A stretch of DNA of 35,844 nt. Source: a bacterium (lineage in GTDB: Bacteria > Pseudomonadota > Alphaproteobacteria > Rhizobiales > JAKIUO01). Both the position numbers and the translations under genes were made by a program. Under the pieces are notes generated by a model, which did not search any database, was not told the DNA's origin, and saw nothing but the letters and a program-made list of their open reading frames with translations. The stretch covers positions 1 to 35,844 of the forward strand of contig JAAETJ010000272.1 in assembly GCA_024228495.1 (NCBI GenBank), in the 5' to 3' direction. This document shows positions 18,049-26,577 of this stretch, one piece after another; the first letter of the stretch is position 1, and each line of letters begins with the position of its first letter.

Positions 18049-18073
18049 ATATTACCTCAGCAGAATTTGCTGG

Positions 18074-19729
18074 TTATCTCTCGAATTTTTTAAATTTTAT
18101 GCGATGGGGTTCTACCGCATTATCACCGAGACGGCGCTTTTTATCTTCTTCATAATCGGCAAAATTTCCCTCAAACCACTCCACATGACTATCCCCTTCA
18201 AAAGCAAGAATATGGGTGGCGATACGGTCCAGAAAAAAGCGGTCATGCGAGATGATAACGGCACAACCGGGAAAATCTTCGAGCGCCGCTTCAAGCGCTG
18301 ACAAGGTCTCCACATCAAGGTCATTGGTTGGCTCATCGAGCAATAACAGATTCGCACCCTGTTTGAGCATCTTGGCCAGATGCACGCGGTTGCGCTCCCC
18401 ACCTGACAATTGTCCAACCTTCTTTTGCTGGTCAGACCCCTTAAAATTAAACCAGCTCACATAAGCACGTGAGTGTATTTCACGCTTGCCCAGCGTGATC
18501 ATATCATTGCCGTCGGAAACTTCTTCCCAGACATTATGGCTCGCCTCAAGCGCGTCCCGGCTTTGGTCCACATAGCCAAGTTTCACAGTCTCCCCGACTG
18601 TCAAACTGCCACCATCCGGCTCTTCTTGACCGGTGATCATGCGAAACAAAGTGGTCTTACCCGCGCCGTTAGGGCCAATCACCCCGACAATGCCACCGGG
18701 TGGCAATCGAAATGACAGATCCCCAATCAGCAATTTGTCCTCAAACCCCTTGTTGAGGTTCTCGGTTTCAACGACGATGCCGCCAAGCCGCGGCCCGGGA
18801 GGGATGGTGATCTGCATGCTGGCGACCTTGTCCATTTCAGCTCTATCGCGCAACTCTTCATAAGCGTTGATACGTGCTTTACTCTTGGCCTGACGAGCTT
18901 TGGGGCTGGCCCGGATCCAATCAAGTTCGCGCTCCAGCGTGCGTTGCTTAGATTTTTCCTCGCGACTCTCTTGATCCAAGTGCTTGGCCTTTTGTTCCAG
19001 CCAGGACGAATAATTGCCCTCATAGGGGATGCCCTGGCCGCGATCCAGCTCCAGCGTCCAGGTCGTCAGATTATCGAGGAAATAACGGTCATGGGTCACC
19101 AGCACAATGCAACCCTTGAAACCTTGCAAAAAATGCTCAAGCCAGGCCACGGTTTCGGCGTCGAGATGGTTAGTTGGTTCATCGAGCAACAGCATGTCGG
19201 GTTTCGAGAGTAACAGCGCGCATAGAGCAACGCGGCGTTTTTCACCCCCCGACAGCTTGTCGACGGCCGCTTCTGGTTCGGGGCAACGCAAGGCATCCAT
19301 TGCCTGTTCAACCTGAGTATCCAGATCCCATAGATCATGGGCATCAATCTCGTCTTGCAGTTGCGCCATCTCATCGGCGGTTTCATCACTATAGTTCATG
19401 GCCAGTTTGTTGAACCGGTCAAGCTTGGCTTTTTTCCCGGATACGCCGAGCATCACATTACCGCGCACATCCAAATCGTCGTCCAGGTGGGGCTCTTGAG
19501 GCAAATAACCTACTTTAATGCCCTCTGCCGCCCAGGCCTCACCGTTAAATTCGGTGTCCATCCCCGCCATGATTTTCAAAAGGGTCGATTTACCAGAACC
19601 GTTGGTTCCAACAACGCCGATTTTAGCGTCCGGCAAAAACGACAGCCGCACATTATCGAGAACTTTTTTGCCACCGGGATAGGTTTTGGAAAGTCCGTCC
19701 AGAACATAAACATATTGGGGGGTCGCCAT
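18074..19729 (-). CDS. ettA: Energy-dependent translational throttle protein EttA (ABC-F ATPase)
   Basis: A soluble ABC-F protein of 551 residues with two ATPase domains, which binds the ribosomal E site and gates entry into elongation by ADP/ATP level. First domain: Walker A GTNGSGKST at 41-49, signature LSGGEKRRVAL, Walker B LLLDEPTNHLD. Second domain: GPNGAGKTT, LSGGERNRVHL, LLLDEPTNDLD. The linker between contains the KQRTLERELDWIRASPKARQ arm, and the N-terminus QYVYVLDGLSKTYPGGKKVL is typical of EttA. The ATG at 19729 is preferred over a GTG at 19741, which adds only four residues. It is monocistronic with its own terminator. Confidence 0.96.
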   Translation of the reverse strand: MATPQYVYVLDGLSKTYPGGKKVLDNVRLSFLPDAKIGVVGTNGSGKSTLLKIMAGMDTEFNGEAWAAEGIKVGYLPQEPHLDDDLDVRGNVMLGVSGKKAKLDRFNKLAMNYSDETADEMAQLQDEIDAHDLWDLDTQVEQAMDALRCPEPEAAVDKLSGGEKRRVALCALLLSKPDMLLLDEPTNHLDAETVAWLEHFLQGFKGCIVLVTHDRYFLDNLTTWTLELDRGQGIPYEGNYSSWLEQKAKHLDQESREEKSKQRTLERELDWIRASPKARQAKSKARINAYEELRDRAEMDKVASMQITIPPGPRLGGIVVETENLNKGFEDKLLIGDLSFRLPPGGIVGVIGPNGAGKTTLFRMITGQEEPDGGSLTVGETVKLGYVDQSRDALEASHNVWEEVSDGNDMITLGKREIHSRAYVSWFNFKGSDQQKKVGQLSGGERNRVHLAKMLKQGANLLLLDEPTNDLDVETLSALEAALEDFPGCAVIISHDRFFLDRIATHILAFEGDSHVEWFEGNFADYEEDKKRRLGDNAVEPHRIKFKKFER

Positions 19730-19894
19730 AGGAATTTCCACACTCTTTCATTCACAGATTTCTTTCGAAGTGACTGTTTAGCTGCTCTGATCGCCAAGGA
19801 CAAATAATAAGTGACGTCGGGGTTTACTGCTAGGGCATCATTTTTGGGTGATAACAAAAATTTCATCACTATTCTAAGGGCTTGTCTGTTTTCT

Positions 19895-19913
19895 TTCGTT
19901 GGATTTCAACGAA
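19895..19913. other. Short inverted repeat upstream of motA
   Basis: TTCGTTG-GATTT-CAACGAA is a perfect 7-bp inverted repeat about 80 bp before the motA start. It could be an operator or a hairpin in the leader. No other evidence supports either reading. Confidence 0.35.
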
Positions 19914-19992
19914 GATTTAACCTTACTGCTGTTTAATACTTTCAAACGCACCAGAAATGTAACGCTTAAATTTGTATTGAGTTGGGTGAATT

Positions 19993-20769
19993 ATGGATAT
20001 TGCTACTATTATTGGCTCACTGGCTGGGCTCATCGTTATTCTTATTGCCATTTTTCTAGGCGGCGATTTTGGTACCTTTGTCAATGTTCCCTCATTATTG
20101 ATTGTTATTGGCGGCGGGTTTTCCGTAACCGTCATGCGGTTTCCCCTTGCAAATGTCGCCTCGGCCCTAGCCATGGGAGCAAAAATTGCTTTCACCCACA
20201 AGAAAAGCACCCCTAAAGATAAAATCGACAATATTATTGAGCTTGCTGAACTGATCCGTAAAGACGGCCCGTTAGCCCTTGAAAATGCCGAAATCAGCGA
20301 TGTTATCTTGAAAAAAGGGTCGCAGATGGTCGCTGATGGCTATGAAGAAAGCATGCTGGTTGGCATTCTGGAGCGTGAACGCGACCTATACCTTGAACGC
20401 CTGAGCGAAGCCGCCACTATTTACAAGCAGCTTGGCGATGCCGCCCCTGCCTTTGGTATGATCGGTACGCTCGTGGGTCTTGTGCAGATGCTTTCAACCA
20501 TGGATGATCCCTCTGCTATTGGCCCGTCTATGGCGGTTGCCCTGCTGACTACCCTTTATGGCGCGGTCCTTGCCAACGTTATCGCCCTGCCGATTTCCGA
20601 CAAGCTCTCCACCAAAAGCAAACATGAAGAAGTCAACCAGACTTTGACAATTGACGGCGTATCACATTTGCGAGCCAATCGCTCGCCCCAGCTGATCAAG
20701 GAAATGCTGCTGGCCTACCTTCCTGAAAAAGAACGCCATGTTGTCGAGATGGAAATGGCTGCTGGTTAA
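19993..20769 (+). CDS. motA: Flagellar motor stator protein MotA, PomA-like
   Basis: The inner-membrane stator subunit (258 residues) that with MotB conducts ions to drive flagellar rotation. Four membrane segments are visible: about 5-25, 30-50, 150-175 and 180-205. The third and fourth contain the family block GDAAPAFGMIGTLVGLVQML and DPSAIGPSMAVALLTTLYGA. The cytoplasmic loop holds the charged VADGYEESMLVGILERERDL region that contacts FliG. The N-terminus (MDIATIIGSLAGL) and the MIGTLVGLVQMLSTMDDP block resemble PomA of the sodium-driven motor more than E. coli MotA. motB follows 44 bp downstream. No other flagellar genes are in the window. Confidence 0.94.
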   Translation: MDIATIIGSLAGLIVILIAIFLGGDFGTFVNVPSLLIVIGGGFSVTVMRFPLANVASALAMGAKIAFTHKKSTPKDKIDNIIELAELIRKDGPLALENAEISDVILKKGSQMVADGYEESMLVGILERERDLYLERLSEAATIYKQLGDAAPAFGMIGTLVGLVQMLSTMDDPSAIGPSMAVALLTTLYGAVLANVIALPISDKLSTKSKHEEVNQTLTIDGVSHLRANRSPQLIKEMLLAYLPEKERHVVEMEMAAG

Positions 20770-20813
20770 GTCGCAAAGAATTTGAATACTGATTGTTGAA
20801 TGGAGTTGAGTAA

Positions 20814-21671
20814 ATGGCCAAAGTCAAGTGTGATTGCCCAGATGGCCTGCCAGAATGGCTGGTGACATTTGCTGACCTTATGTCGCTCCTCGTGTGCTTT
20901 TTCGTGCTTATCATTTCCTTCTCCATCCAGGATAAGGAAAAACTGCAGGTTGTCGCTGGCTCGATGCGCGAGGCGTTTGGTGTGCGCGAAGTTGCCCGCA
21001 AGGCCGGTATGATCGAAATAGAAGGCGCTCCTATTCGCGAATATGTCAAATCTGTCAGCTCGGTTGCCGATGAAAGCAAAGACAGTGACTATGATAGTGT
21101 CAGGCAGGACGAGCGCTCCAAGCAAGGGCCAGAAGCCAACACGCACGATATAGAACGCAATGAAATCCGGCAGACGAAACAATTCGCATTGGCCGCCGCG
21201 TCCTTGCGTCAGGCCTTTGAAGAAATGCCGGAAATCCTCGAAATATCAGATAATATCATGATCGAAGTGACGCCTGAAGGTCTGCACATTCAGCTGATCG
21301 ACCAGGATGGTCGCTCCATGTATCCACAAGGCTCCAGCGAACCTTATCCACACACACACAGATTGCTGGCCAAAATGGTGCCGGTGATACGCAAGTTGCC
21401 AAATCGGATCGCTGTCACCGGCCATACGGATGCCACCAAACTCTATGGTCGCTCTGACTATACGTTATGGGATTTGTCCAGTGATCGGGCGAGGTCAGCA
21501 CGCAAGATCATGGCTCGTGCCGGCATGCCACATGATCGCTTTTTCACCATTGCCGGTAAAGCCGACAGTGATCCCCTGTTTCCAGAGGACCCGTTTCTTG
21601 CAGCCAATCGGCGCATCTCTATTCTCGTCATGACGGAAGCCCCGCATTTGCCCACCGATATGAAACCCTAG
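20814..21671 (+). CDS. motB: Flagellar motor stator protein MotB, PomB-like
   Basis: The stator subunit of 285 residues that anchors the motor to peptidoglycan. The N-terminus KCDCPDGLPEWLVTFADLMS resembles the CKCPPPGLPLWMGTFADLMS pattern of PomB. Asp in TFADLMSLL is the ion-carrying residue in the single membrane helix (about 13-38). A linker of about 90 residues leads to the OmpA-like peptidoglycan-binding domain (about 140-280) with AVTGHTDATKLYG, the DLSSDRARSARKIMARAG helix and ANRRISILVM. The Cys in SLLVCFFVL is also typical of Na+-type stators. It completes a two-gene motA-motB unit. Confidence 0.94.
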   Translation: MAKVKCDCPDGLPEWLVTFADLMSLLVCFFVLIISFSIQDKEKLQVVAGSMREAFGVREVARKAGMIEIEGAPIREYVKSVSSVADESKDSDYDSVRQDERSKQGPEANTHDIERNEIRQTKQFALAAASLRQAFEEMPEILEISDNIMIEVTPEGLHIQLIDQDGRSMYPQGSSEPYPHTHRLLAKMVPVIRKLPNRIAVTGHTDATKLYGRSDYTLWDLSSDRARSARKIMARAGMPHDRFFTIAGKADSDPLFPEDPFLAANRRISILVMTEAPHLPTDMKP

Positions 21672-21874
21672 CCCGAATATCCATGAGGTAGCCTGATTTG
21701 GTTGGCGGGTGTGGATCAAGCTGTTGTAATGTTATATGGTTTGGGTGCTAAGGCAAGACGACCTGACATCCACAGGAAAACCTCACACCGCCATGACCGT
21801 CAATACAGCCGCCGTTAACCCGGCCGGTCACACTCGCCTTCTCAACGCCAGATCAGAACGATGAATTATTGGGG

Positions 21875-22819
21875 CTAACTACCGCCAAAAGCATCTTTTT
21901 GCCAATTCGCGTTACTGGCAGCTGATTGGCCTGGGGTTGATTGAGTGGGTGCTTTTGCAGCGGTGCGATAAGATTCGTTTGCATGCCGGTGGCGTTGAGT
22001 ATCACTGGCTTGTGTCCCAGCGGTTTTTTTGTCTACACTTGATCGGGTACGCGAAGGAGTATCTCTTACTGTATGCGTATCTCCCCAGACGCCAATACTT
22101 CCAGCTGCGCCGGTACCAGAATGAGATCCGCCAAAATCTTCGTTCAACGACCCCATAATGCCTAAATCAAATGCACCATATTGCGTCTGCCGGAGGCCAG
22201 CACTGCTGCTGCCAGTATGGCTTTTGATCAAAATATTATACACTTCAGAAAGAGATCGTGATTTCCCCCCACTATAGAAAATCGATTTGTTCGATCTTGC
22301 AGCCCGTGGAAAATGCCGACTGGCGGGGCTATCGGGCTGGCGCTCAGCAAGATTGATCATCTTTGCAGCACTACCTGGCCCAAGAAAATGCGCGAGGTAA
22401 AGTTCGCCATCTGATGGTGTGCGGCCAATACGGCCCCGCACATAGCGTTGATTATGCTCGGTATATGCGGCAGCTACGAGGGCTGATGTTTCAGCATCAT
22501 GGCGCATATTGAGTATTTCGCGGCGCTTTCCTCTGTTGGGTACGTAATATTTGCCAGAGCTGGACCTGCGGATATTCTTGGCCAAGTCAGACAGACCCAA
22601 CCGGACACCATCCTCCTTCACGACTTTAAGCCATGTCCCTTCGACAAACTGGAAAAGCCCAGCAGCCGAAGAAGACGCCGATTTCGCATTGGTCTTGAAA
22701 CTGCTCTCGCGCTGTGCGGTATTCACCAGATAGTCGAAACTCGCGCCTGTTCGACGGCTGGCAACGGTAATCGCATTTTGCACTGTAACAGGAATCGATG
22801 AAGTTCTTTGGATGGGCAT
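21875..22819 (-). CDS. Lytic transglycosylase (SLT domain), possibly flagellum-associated
   Basis: A 314-residue protein with an SLT-type muramidase domain in its first about 160 residues, cleaving peptidoglycan glycan strands to 1,6-anhydro products. Catalytic Glu38 is in NTAQRESSFKTNAKSASSSAAG, with GLFQF following and YLAHFLGPGSAAKM later. GGAG lies 6 bases before the ATG at 22819. A longer frame to 22921 lacks such a site. The C-terminal half is Ser/Thr/Gly rich and probably disordered. There is no Sec signal peptide, which suggests export by another route, for example the flagellar apparatus as with FlgJ. The neighbouring stator genes fit this, but only circumstantially. Confidence 0.85.
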   Translation of the reverse strand: MPIQRTSSIPVTVQNAITVASRRTGASFDYLVNTAQRESSFKTNAKSASSSAAGLFQFVEGTWLKVVKEDGVRLGLSDLAKNIRRSSSGKYYVPNRGKRREILNMRHDAETSALVAAAYTEHNQRYVRGRIGRTPSDGELYLAHFLGPGSAAKMINLAERQPDSPASRHFPRAARSNKSIFYSGGKSRSLSEVYNILIKSHTGSSSAGLRQTQYGAFDLGIMGSLNEDFGGSHSGTGAAGSIGVWGDTHTVRDTPSRTRSSVDKKTAGTQASDTQRHRHANESYRTAAKAPTQSTPGQSAASNANWQKDAFGGS

Positions 22820-23035
22820 ACCAACTCCAGACGAGGGTTTAAACAAGTTCAAGACCAATTCAAAACAACGCTGGAAACCAAATTCCTTACCTTGTAAACA
22901 TAATGAATGAAACCTTAACAATCAGTTGACGAATTCTCATCAACCAGCGCTTTATATACCAATCGTCCCTTATGAGGACATATCCGTATTGACAGCCCCG
23001 GCAACGGTATCGTCAAAATATCCAAGTCTCCCCGG

Positions 23036-23164
23036 TGCCTTCACCACATCTCGCAAAAGGCGCTGGGCTATGTCGCGCCCATCATCGCGCTTAAAAACTG
23101 GCAGCACAAGAAACCGGATCTGTTCAAAAAACGTGTGTATGATCTCTCGGGACTGAACATCTAA
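23036..23164 (+). pseudogene. C-terminal remnant of an IS481-like transposase
   Basis: In the plus frame ending at TAA 23162-23164 the sequence reads HHISQKALGYVAPIIALKNW followed by QHKKPDLFKKRVYDLSGLNI. This resembles the conserved tail of IS481-type integrase-core transposases (YNHHIPQKALG...P..A...W....P.LF.K.). The catalytic core is absent and upstream sequence loses similarity, so it is a scar. It ends against the nitroreductase stop codon. Family assignment is from memory of the tail pattern. Confidence 0.6.
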
Positions 23165-23727
23165 CTTTTCCAGTAGCTCATCATGTCTTCGGGCTCAACC
23201 CTCGGGCGCTCTTTGGGCTCATTGGCGGATGTACCTATATAGAGGAACCCGGCGACAGATTCGGCTTTTTTAAGGCGAAGCAACGCGGCAACCTGCGGAT
23301 CATAGGCAATCCATTCGGTGATCCATTGGCCGCTAAAGCCAAGCGCTCTGGCGGCGTGCAAGATGTTCTGACACGAGGCCCCGGCAGACAACAGCTGCTC
23401 ACTAGTGGGAACTTTTTCGCTCTCAACCGGATTTGAGATCACCGCGATCACTACCGGCGCACGCAAAAAGCGATTGCGTTCAACCACGAGATGGCGCGGC
23501 AGGAACTCACCCTTATGAACGTTTTTATAAATATTTGCAGTCGCCTCGCCAAATTGTGCCCGCGCGTCATCTGTGAACACCAGAAAACGCCACGGGGTCA
23601 GCGCCTTGTGGTCCGGCACCCGAATTGCGGCTCGGATCAACTCCTTGATCTGCGTTTTGTCGGGACCCGGTTCTTGTAACTGCGAGGCCACAACCGAGCG
23701 GCGCTTCAATAGAAATTGAAGAGGCAT
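23161..23727 (-). CDS. Nitroreductase family protein (YdjA-like)
   Basis: An FMN-dependent NAD(P)H nitroreductase-fold protein of 188 residues. Family marks are the N-terminal LLKRRSV with the FMN-phosphate Arg residues, AAIRVPDHKALTPWRFLVF (compact YdjA-type pattern), SAGASCQNILHAARALGFSGQWITEW, and FLYIGTSANEPKERPRVEPED near the end. It is expected to be a cytoplasmic homodimer. The physiological substrate is not known for this subgroup. ACAGGAAT precedes the ATG closely. It shares strand with the transglycosylase gene but an IS scar separates them. Confidence 0.9.
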   Translation of the reverse strand: MPLQFLLKRRSVVASQLQEPGPDKTQIKELIRAAIRVPDHKALTPWRFLVFTDDARAQFGEATANIYKNVHKGEFLPRHLVVERNRFLRAPVVIAVISNPVESEKVPTSEQLLSAGASCQNILHAARALGFSGQWITEWIAYDPQVAALLRLKKAESVAGFLYIGTSANEPKERPRVEPEDMMSYWKS

Positions 23728-23883
23728 ATTCCTGTCAACCTTCCCCTGTAATCTTTTTACTATCTGACCACATATAAGTCTTTTGGCACCGGGTTACGAT
23801 ATTTTCTTGAGACTTGCACGCTCTAACTTGATAGATTGTCGCCACAAGCATCCCAAAAATGCGAGAAAATGCGGGAAAATGCC

Positions 23884-25899
23884 ATGCCTAAATATAAATT
23901 CTTCGCTGCACCATTATTCACCGTCCTGTTTGCGGTTTTTCTCTTGCTGCCGCAAAAGGCCATGAGTGCCGACAAACACCCTCCAGCCGTGCTAATTATT
24001 GATGGCTCCGGTAGCATGTGGGGACGATTAAACAAGCGCGAGAAAATTGTCATCGCCCGTCAGGAACTGGCACGCCAGATCGATTTATTGCGCACCAAAG
24101 TTGACCTTGGGGTGATGTCCTATGGCCATCGCCGCCGCCGCGATTGTCGCGATATCGAGATGATTGTTCCCATTAGTCCCATTGACCAAAAAGTTCACAG
24201 CGAGGCGATCAAACGTTTGTTACCGCGCGGCAAGACCCCCATTTCAAGCGCGCTGGAAATGGCGGCAAAAGCACTCAAATCCTCCCGAACGCAACACACG
24301 AAGGGTCAGCTCACCCATATAGTTCTGGTGGCCGACGGCATTGAGAACTGCCGCCGCAATCCCTGCAAAACCGCCGCCGACCTGTCAGCGCGATATCCCG
24401 GCCTTGCTATTGACGTCATCGGCTTTGCTGTGCCGGAAGCAGAACTACCCCAGCTAGAGTGCATTGCACAAAACAACAAGGGGCGCTTTCATCGGGCCAA
24501 TAATACAACCGAGTTGCAAACTGCCATCAAACAGGTTTTCAGCTCGCTGGGCGCTACCAGCAAACCAGCAATCATCGTCAAGAAAAAACAGATCAAAAAA
24601 GAACCGTCGGGGCTTTATCTAAGCGCTGGTTTATCTTCAAAAGGCGCAGTTCTCGATCAAGATATTAGCTGGCGTATTTATCCAGCGGGACAAAGCTCAA
24701 AAACCGGTGCCACTCCCTTGCAGCGCCACACCACGGCCGCTCCTTTTTTACCTCTGCCAAGTGGTCAATATCATATTGAGGTGCGCCATCAGACATTGCT
24801 TGCTGAGCGCGACGTTACCTTGCGCGCTGACACGGCTATCAAGCTGCACCTTAGTTTCAATATCGGTATTTTCACCGCCAGCGCAAAACTGGGAGAAAGT
24901 GCCGCCCCATCGGATAATATCATCTTCTCCGTTTATGACGCCTCGTCAGGAAGTGACAGCACAGGTGAAATTATTGCCCACAAACAACAATCCAAAGCCG
25001 TGTTCTATCTTCCCCCTGGCACCTACAGCCTCAAGGCAAGAGCCAATGAAACACAGACCCGCCATGACTTCACACTGAAAGCTGGAGAGCGAAAAACTCA
25101 CATATCACTGCTGGATGCTGGGGAAATCAGCTTTAATGCGCGCCTTGCCAAGGATCTACCCGAGCTGCGTGATGTGCAATATGCGATCTATCAGCGTCGT
25201 TCGAAAAAAGATGTGGAATTTATCCGCACCCTTGACCCCAACCCCAGGCTGATACTCCCCAAGGGCGACTATTTCGTGCTGGCCCGTCAGGGAGCTGCTT
25301 CCAGCTATACAAGGCTTTTCGTCAAAGCCGGCGATACCAAAACTATTTCCCTCACACTCAATGCGGGCATATTGAAGCTATCGTCCAATCTCGACAATCG
25401 CGCCATCGATCAATCTGCCCAGATCGCCTATACAATTGAACCCGTGGATCACAACAATTCCAAAACCGTCAAATTATCGGCCGATAGCACACTGGTGGAA
25501 ATAGCCCAGTCATTGCCAACCCGCAGTTTCCGCAATCGATTTGTGTTGCGTGCCGGAGACTATGTCATCAAAGCCATTTATGGCAATTCAAATGCCCGGG
25601 CAAGCGCACAGGTTCATGTTGTCGCTGGTGAGGAAACAGAACATGAAATCAAAATGAGTGCTGGCAGGGTGAAATTTTCCCTCGCTTTAGCCCTTGGCGA
25701 TCCGCCACTACCAGGGGTGTTTTGGAGTATACTTGATGCCTCGAACAATCAGATCGCCAGCGCCAGCTCTATAACTCCAAGGCTAACATTGGCAAAGGGC
25801 AATTATCAAGTGGTGGCTGACTATCTTGGAGAAAGCTACCGCAAGAGCTTTGTCATAAATAATGGGGACAATAAAAATATTCAGCTGGAGCTGCAATGA
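23884..25899 (+). CDS. Exported von Willebrand A domain protein with tandem beta-rich repeats (VWA-1)
   Basis: A 671-residue protein with a signal peptide (about 1-28, FFAAPLFTVLFAVFLLLPQKAMS). The VWA domain at about 33-215 has an intact MIDAS: Asp40-Ser42-Ser44 in IIDGSGSMWGR, Thr118 in GKTPISSAL and Asp151 in VADGIENC. It should bind a divalent metal and a protein ligand in the periplasm or at the surface. After a Lys-rich linker, about five repeats of about 85 residues each carry the pattern LP.G.Y.V.A, then V.AG...., then L.AG, suggesting a string of beta-sandwich domains. A start at 23836 or 23869 is possible but 23884 places the signal peptide at the N-terminus. A second gene of the same design lies downstream. 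Confidence 0.88.
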   Translation: MPKYKFFAAPLFTVLFAVFLLLPQKAMSADKHPPAVLIIDGSGSMWGRLNKREKIVIARQELARQIDLLRTKVDLGVMSYGHRRRRDCRDIEMIVPISPIDQKVHSEAIKRLLPRGKTPISSALEMAAKALKSSRTQHTKGQLTHIVLVADGIENCRRNPCKTAADLSARYPGLAIDVIGFAVPEAELPQLECIAQNNKGRFHRANNTTELQTAIKQVFSSLGATSKPAIIVKKKQIKKEPSGLYLSAGLSSKGAVLDQDISWRIYPAGQSSKTGATPLQRHTTAAPFLPLPSGQYHIEVRHQTLLAERDVTLRADTAIKLHLSFNIGIFTASAKLGESAAPSDNIIFSVYDASSGSDSTGEIIAHKQQSKAVFYLPPGTYSLKARANETQTRHDFTLKAGERKTHISLLDAGEISFNARLAKDLPELRDVQYAIYQRRSKKDVEFIRTLDPNPRLILPKGDYFVLARQGAASSYTRLFVKAGDTKTISLTLNAGILKLSSNLDNRAIDQSAQIAYTIEPVDHNNSKTVKLSADSTLVEIAQSLPTRSFRNRFVLRAGDYVIKAIYGNSNARASAQVHVVAGEETEHEIKMSAGRVKFSLALALGDPPLPGVFWSILDASNNQIASASSITPRLTLAKGNYQVVADYLGESYRKSFVINNGDNKNIQLELQ

Positions 25900-25989
25900 A
25901 CGCCAGGCGCTGGGACTTTACGTACAGTGCGCCTCGTCCCGGGTCTGGCCGGGGTGCATATAACTGGAATGCCATGTCTTTTGCTGTGA

Positions 25990-26418
25990 AAGGCACTCTC
26001 CGGCAATCATGATCTTGACAAGGCCGAAATGGTGGCCCGCCTCAATCACCAATTGGCGGGATGGGCGGCCTTTTACAAATTCACTGACTTTACAGCGCAT
26101 TTCTTCTCGCGCATCGACCATGTGATGTTCTGGAAATTTGCACACTGGCTGGCTCGCAAATACCGAACCCGGATCAAGCCACTGAAGCGTAAATGGTATA
26201 GGGCTCCCGAAAAAGACAAGGCAAAAACCTGGGTCCTCTTTGGGATCAGTGAACAAGGAAACCGTATCGGAAAGGAACTACGCCGACTGGTCACAAGTCC
26301 AAAGGCTCAGTTTCGCTAGCGCAACCCGGAAAGAAACCCCTATCTCAAAAGGGAAGAAGTCCGCAATACTGTCACCTCGCGCTATCATGATATTGCAATA
26401 GCCATGGGCCAGACTTGA
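25990..26418 (+). pseudogene. Group II intron reverse transcriptase/maturase, C-terminal fragment with a nonsense mutation
   Basis: The frame carries NHDLDKAEMVARLNHQLAGW, AAFYKFTDFTAHFFSRIDHV, WKFAHWLARKYRTRIKPL and KAKTWVLFG, the maturase X and DNA-binding/endonuclease end of intron-encoded proteins. All reverse transcriptase motifs, including YADD, are missing. An in-frame TAG at 26317 interrupts the frame where family members have Trp (KAQFR[W]RNPE). Reading through, the frame runs RNPERNPYLKREEVRNTVTS, then RYHDIAIAMGQT, to TGA at 26416, six bases before domain V. The usual tail is therefore still visible, and this is a true pseudogene. Confidence 0.88.
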
Positions 26419-26423
26419 ATGGA

Positions 26424-26492
26424 GAGCCGTATGCGCTGAAAGGGGCACGTACGGTTCAGGGTGGAGAAGCGATTCGGCGTTTCTTACTCCAC
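26424..26492 (+). ncRNA. Group II intron domains V and VI
   Basis: Domain V is the 34-base hairpin at 26424-26457: it opens GAGCCGTATGC, has a GAAA tetraloop and closes with GCACGTACGGTTC. The catalytic AGC triad near its base is kept. One G-G mismatch lies in the distal helix. Domain VI at 26461-26492 pairs GTGGAG with CTCCAC and AAGCG with CGTTT, leaving an unpaired A at 26486 that is the likely branch point. Confidence 0.85.
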
Positions 26493-26577
26493 TTTATCGA
26501 GCGAAAGATCCATAAAAAACTTTCATAGTTATGCCGCATTTTTTCGTCTATGCTCATGCATAGCGGGGAATCACAAT

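Larger units (their letters stand above)
25927..26497 (+). mobile_element. Decayed group II intron, internally deleted
   Basis: The right part is secure: the maturase C-terminus, domain V and domain VI, ending about 26497 with TTTAT before the 3' exon. The left limit is less sure. GTGCGCC at 25927 fits the GTGYG 5' splice consensus and is followed by a possible CCCGG/CCGGG stem, so the element may keep both ends and have lost its middle. The minimum extent is about 25990-26497. The reverse transcriptase core is gone, so it cannot move by itself. It sits between the two VWA genes. Confidence 0.7.

Noticed and set aside
21672-21874. Possible 23-codon frame between motB and the transglycosylase gene
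   Set aside because: No ribosome-binding site and too short to judge. The gap probably holds transcript ends.
26461-26577. A longer N-terminus for VWA-2 starting at 26461
   Set aside because: These codons translate intron domain VI and flanking DNA. The signal peptide and ribosome-binding site point to 26578.
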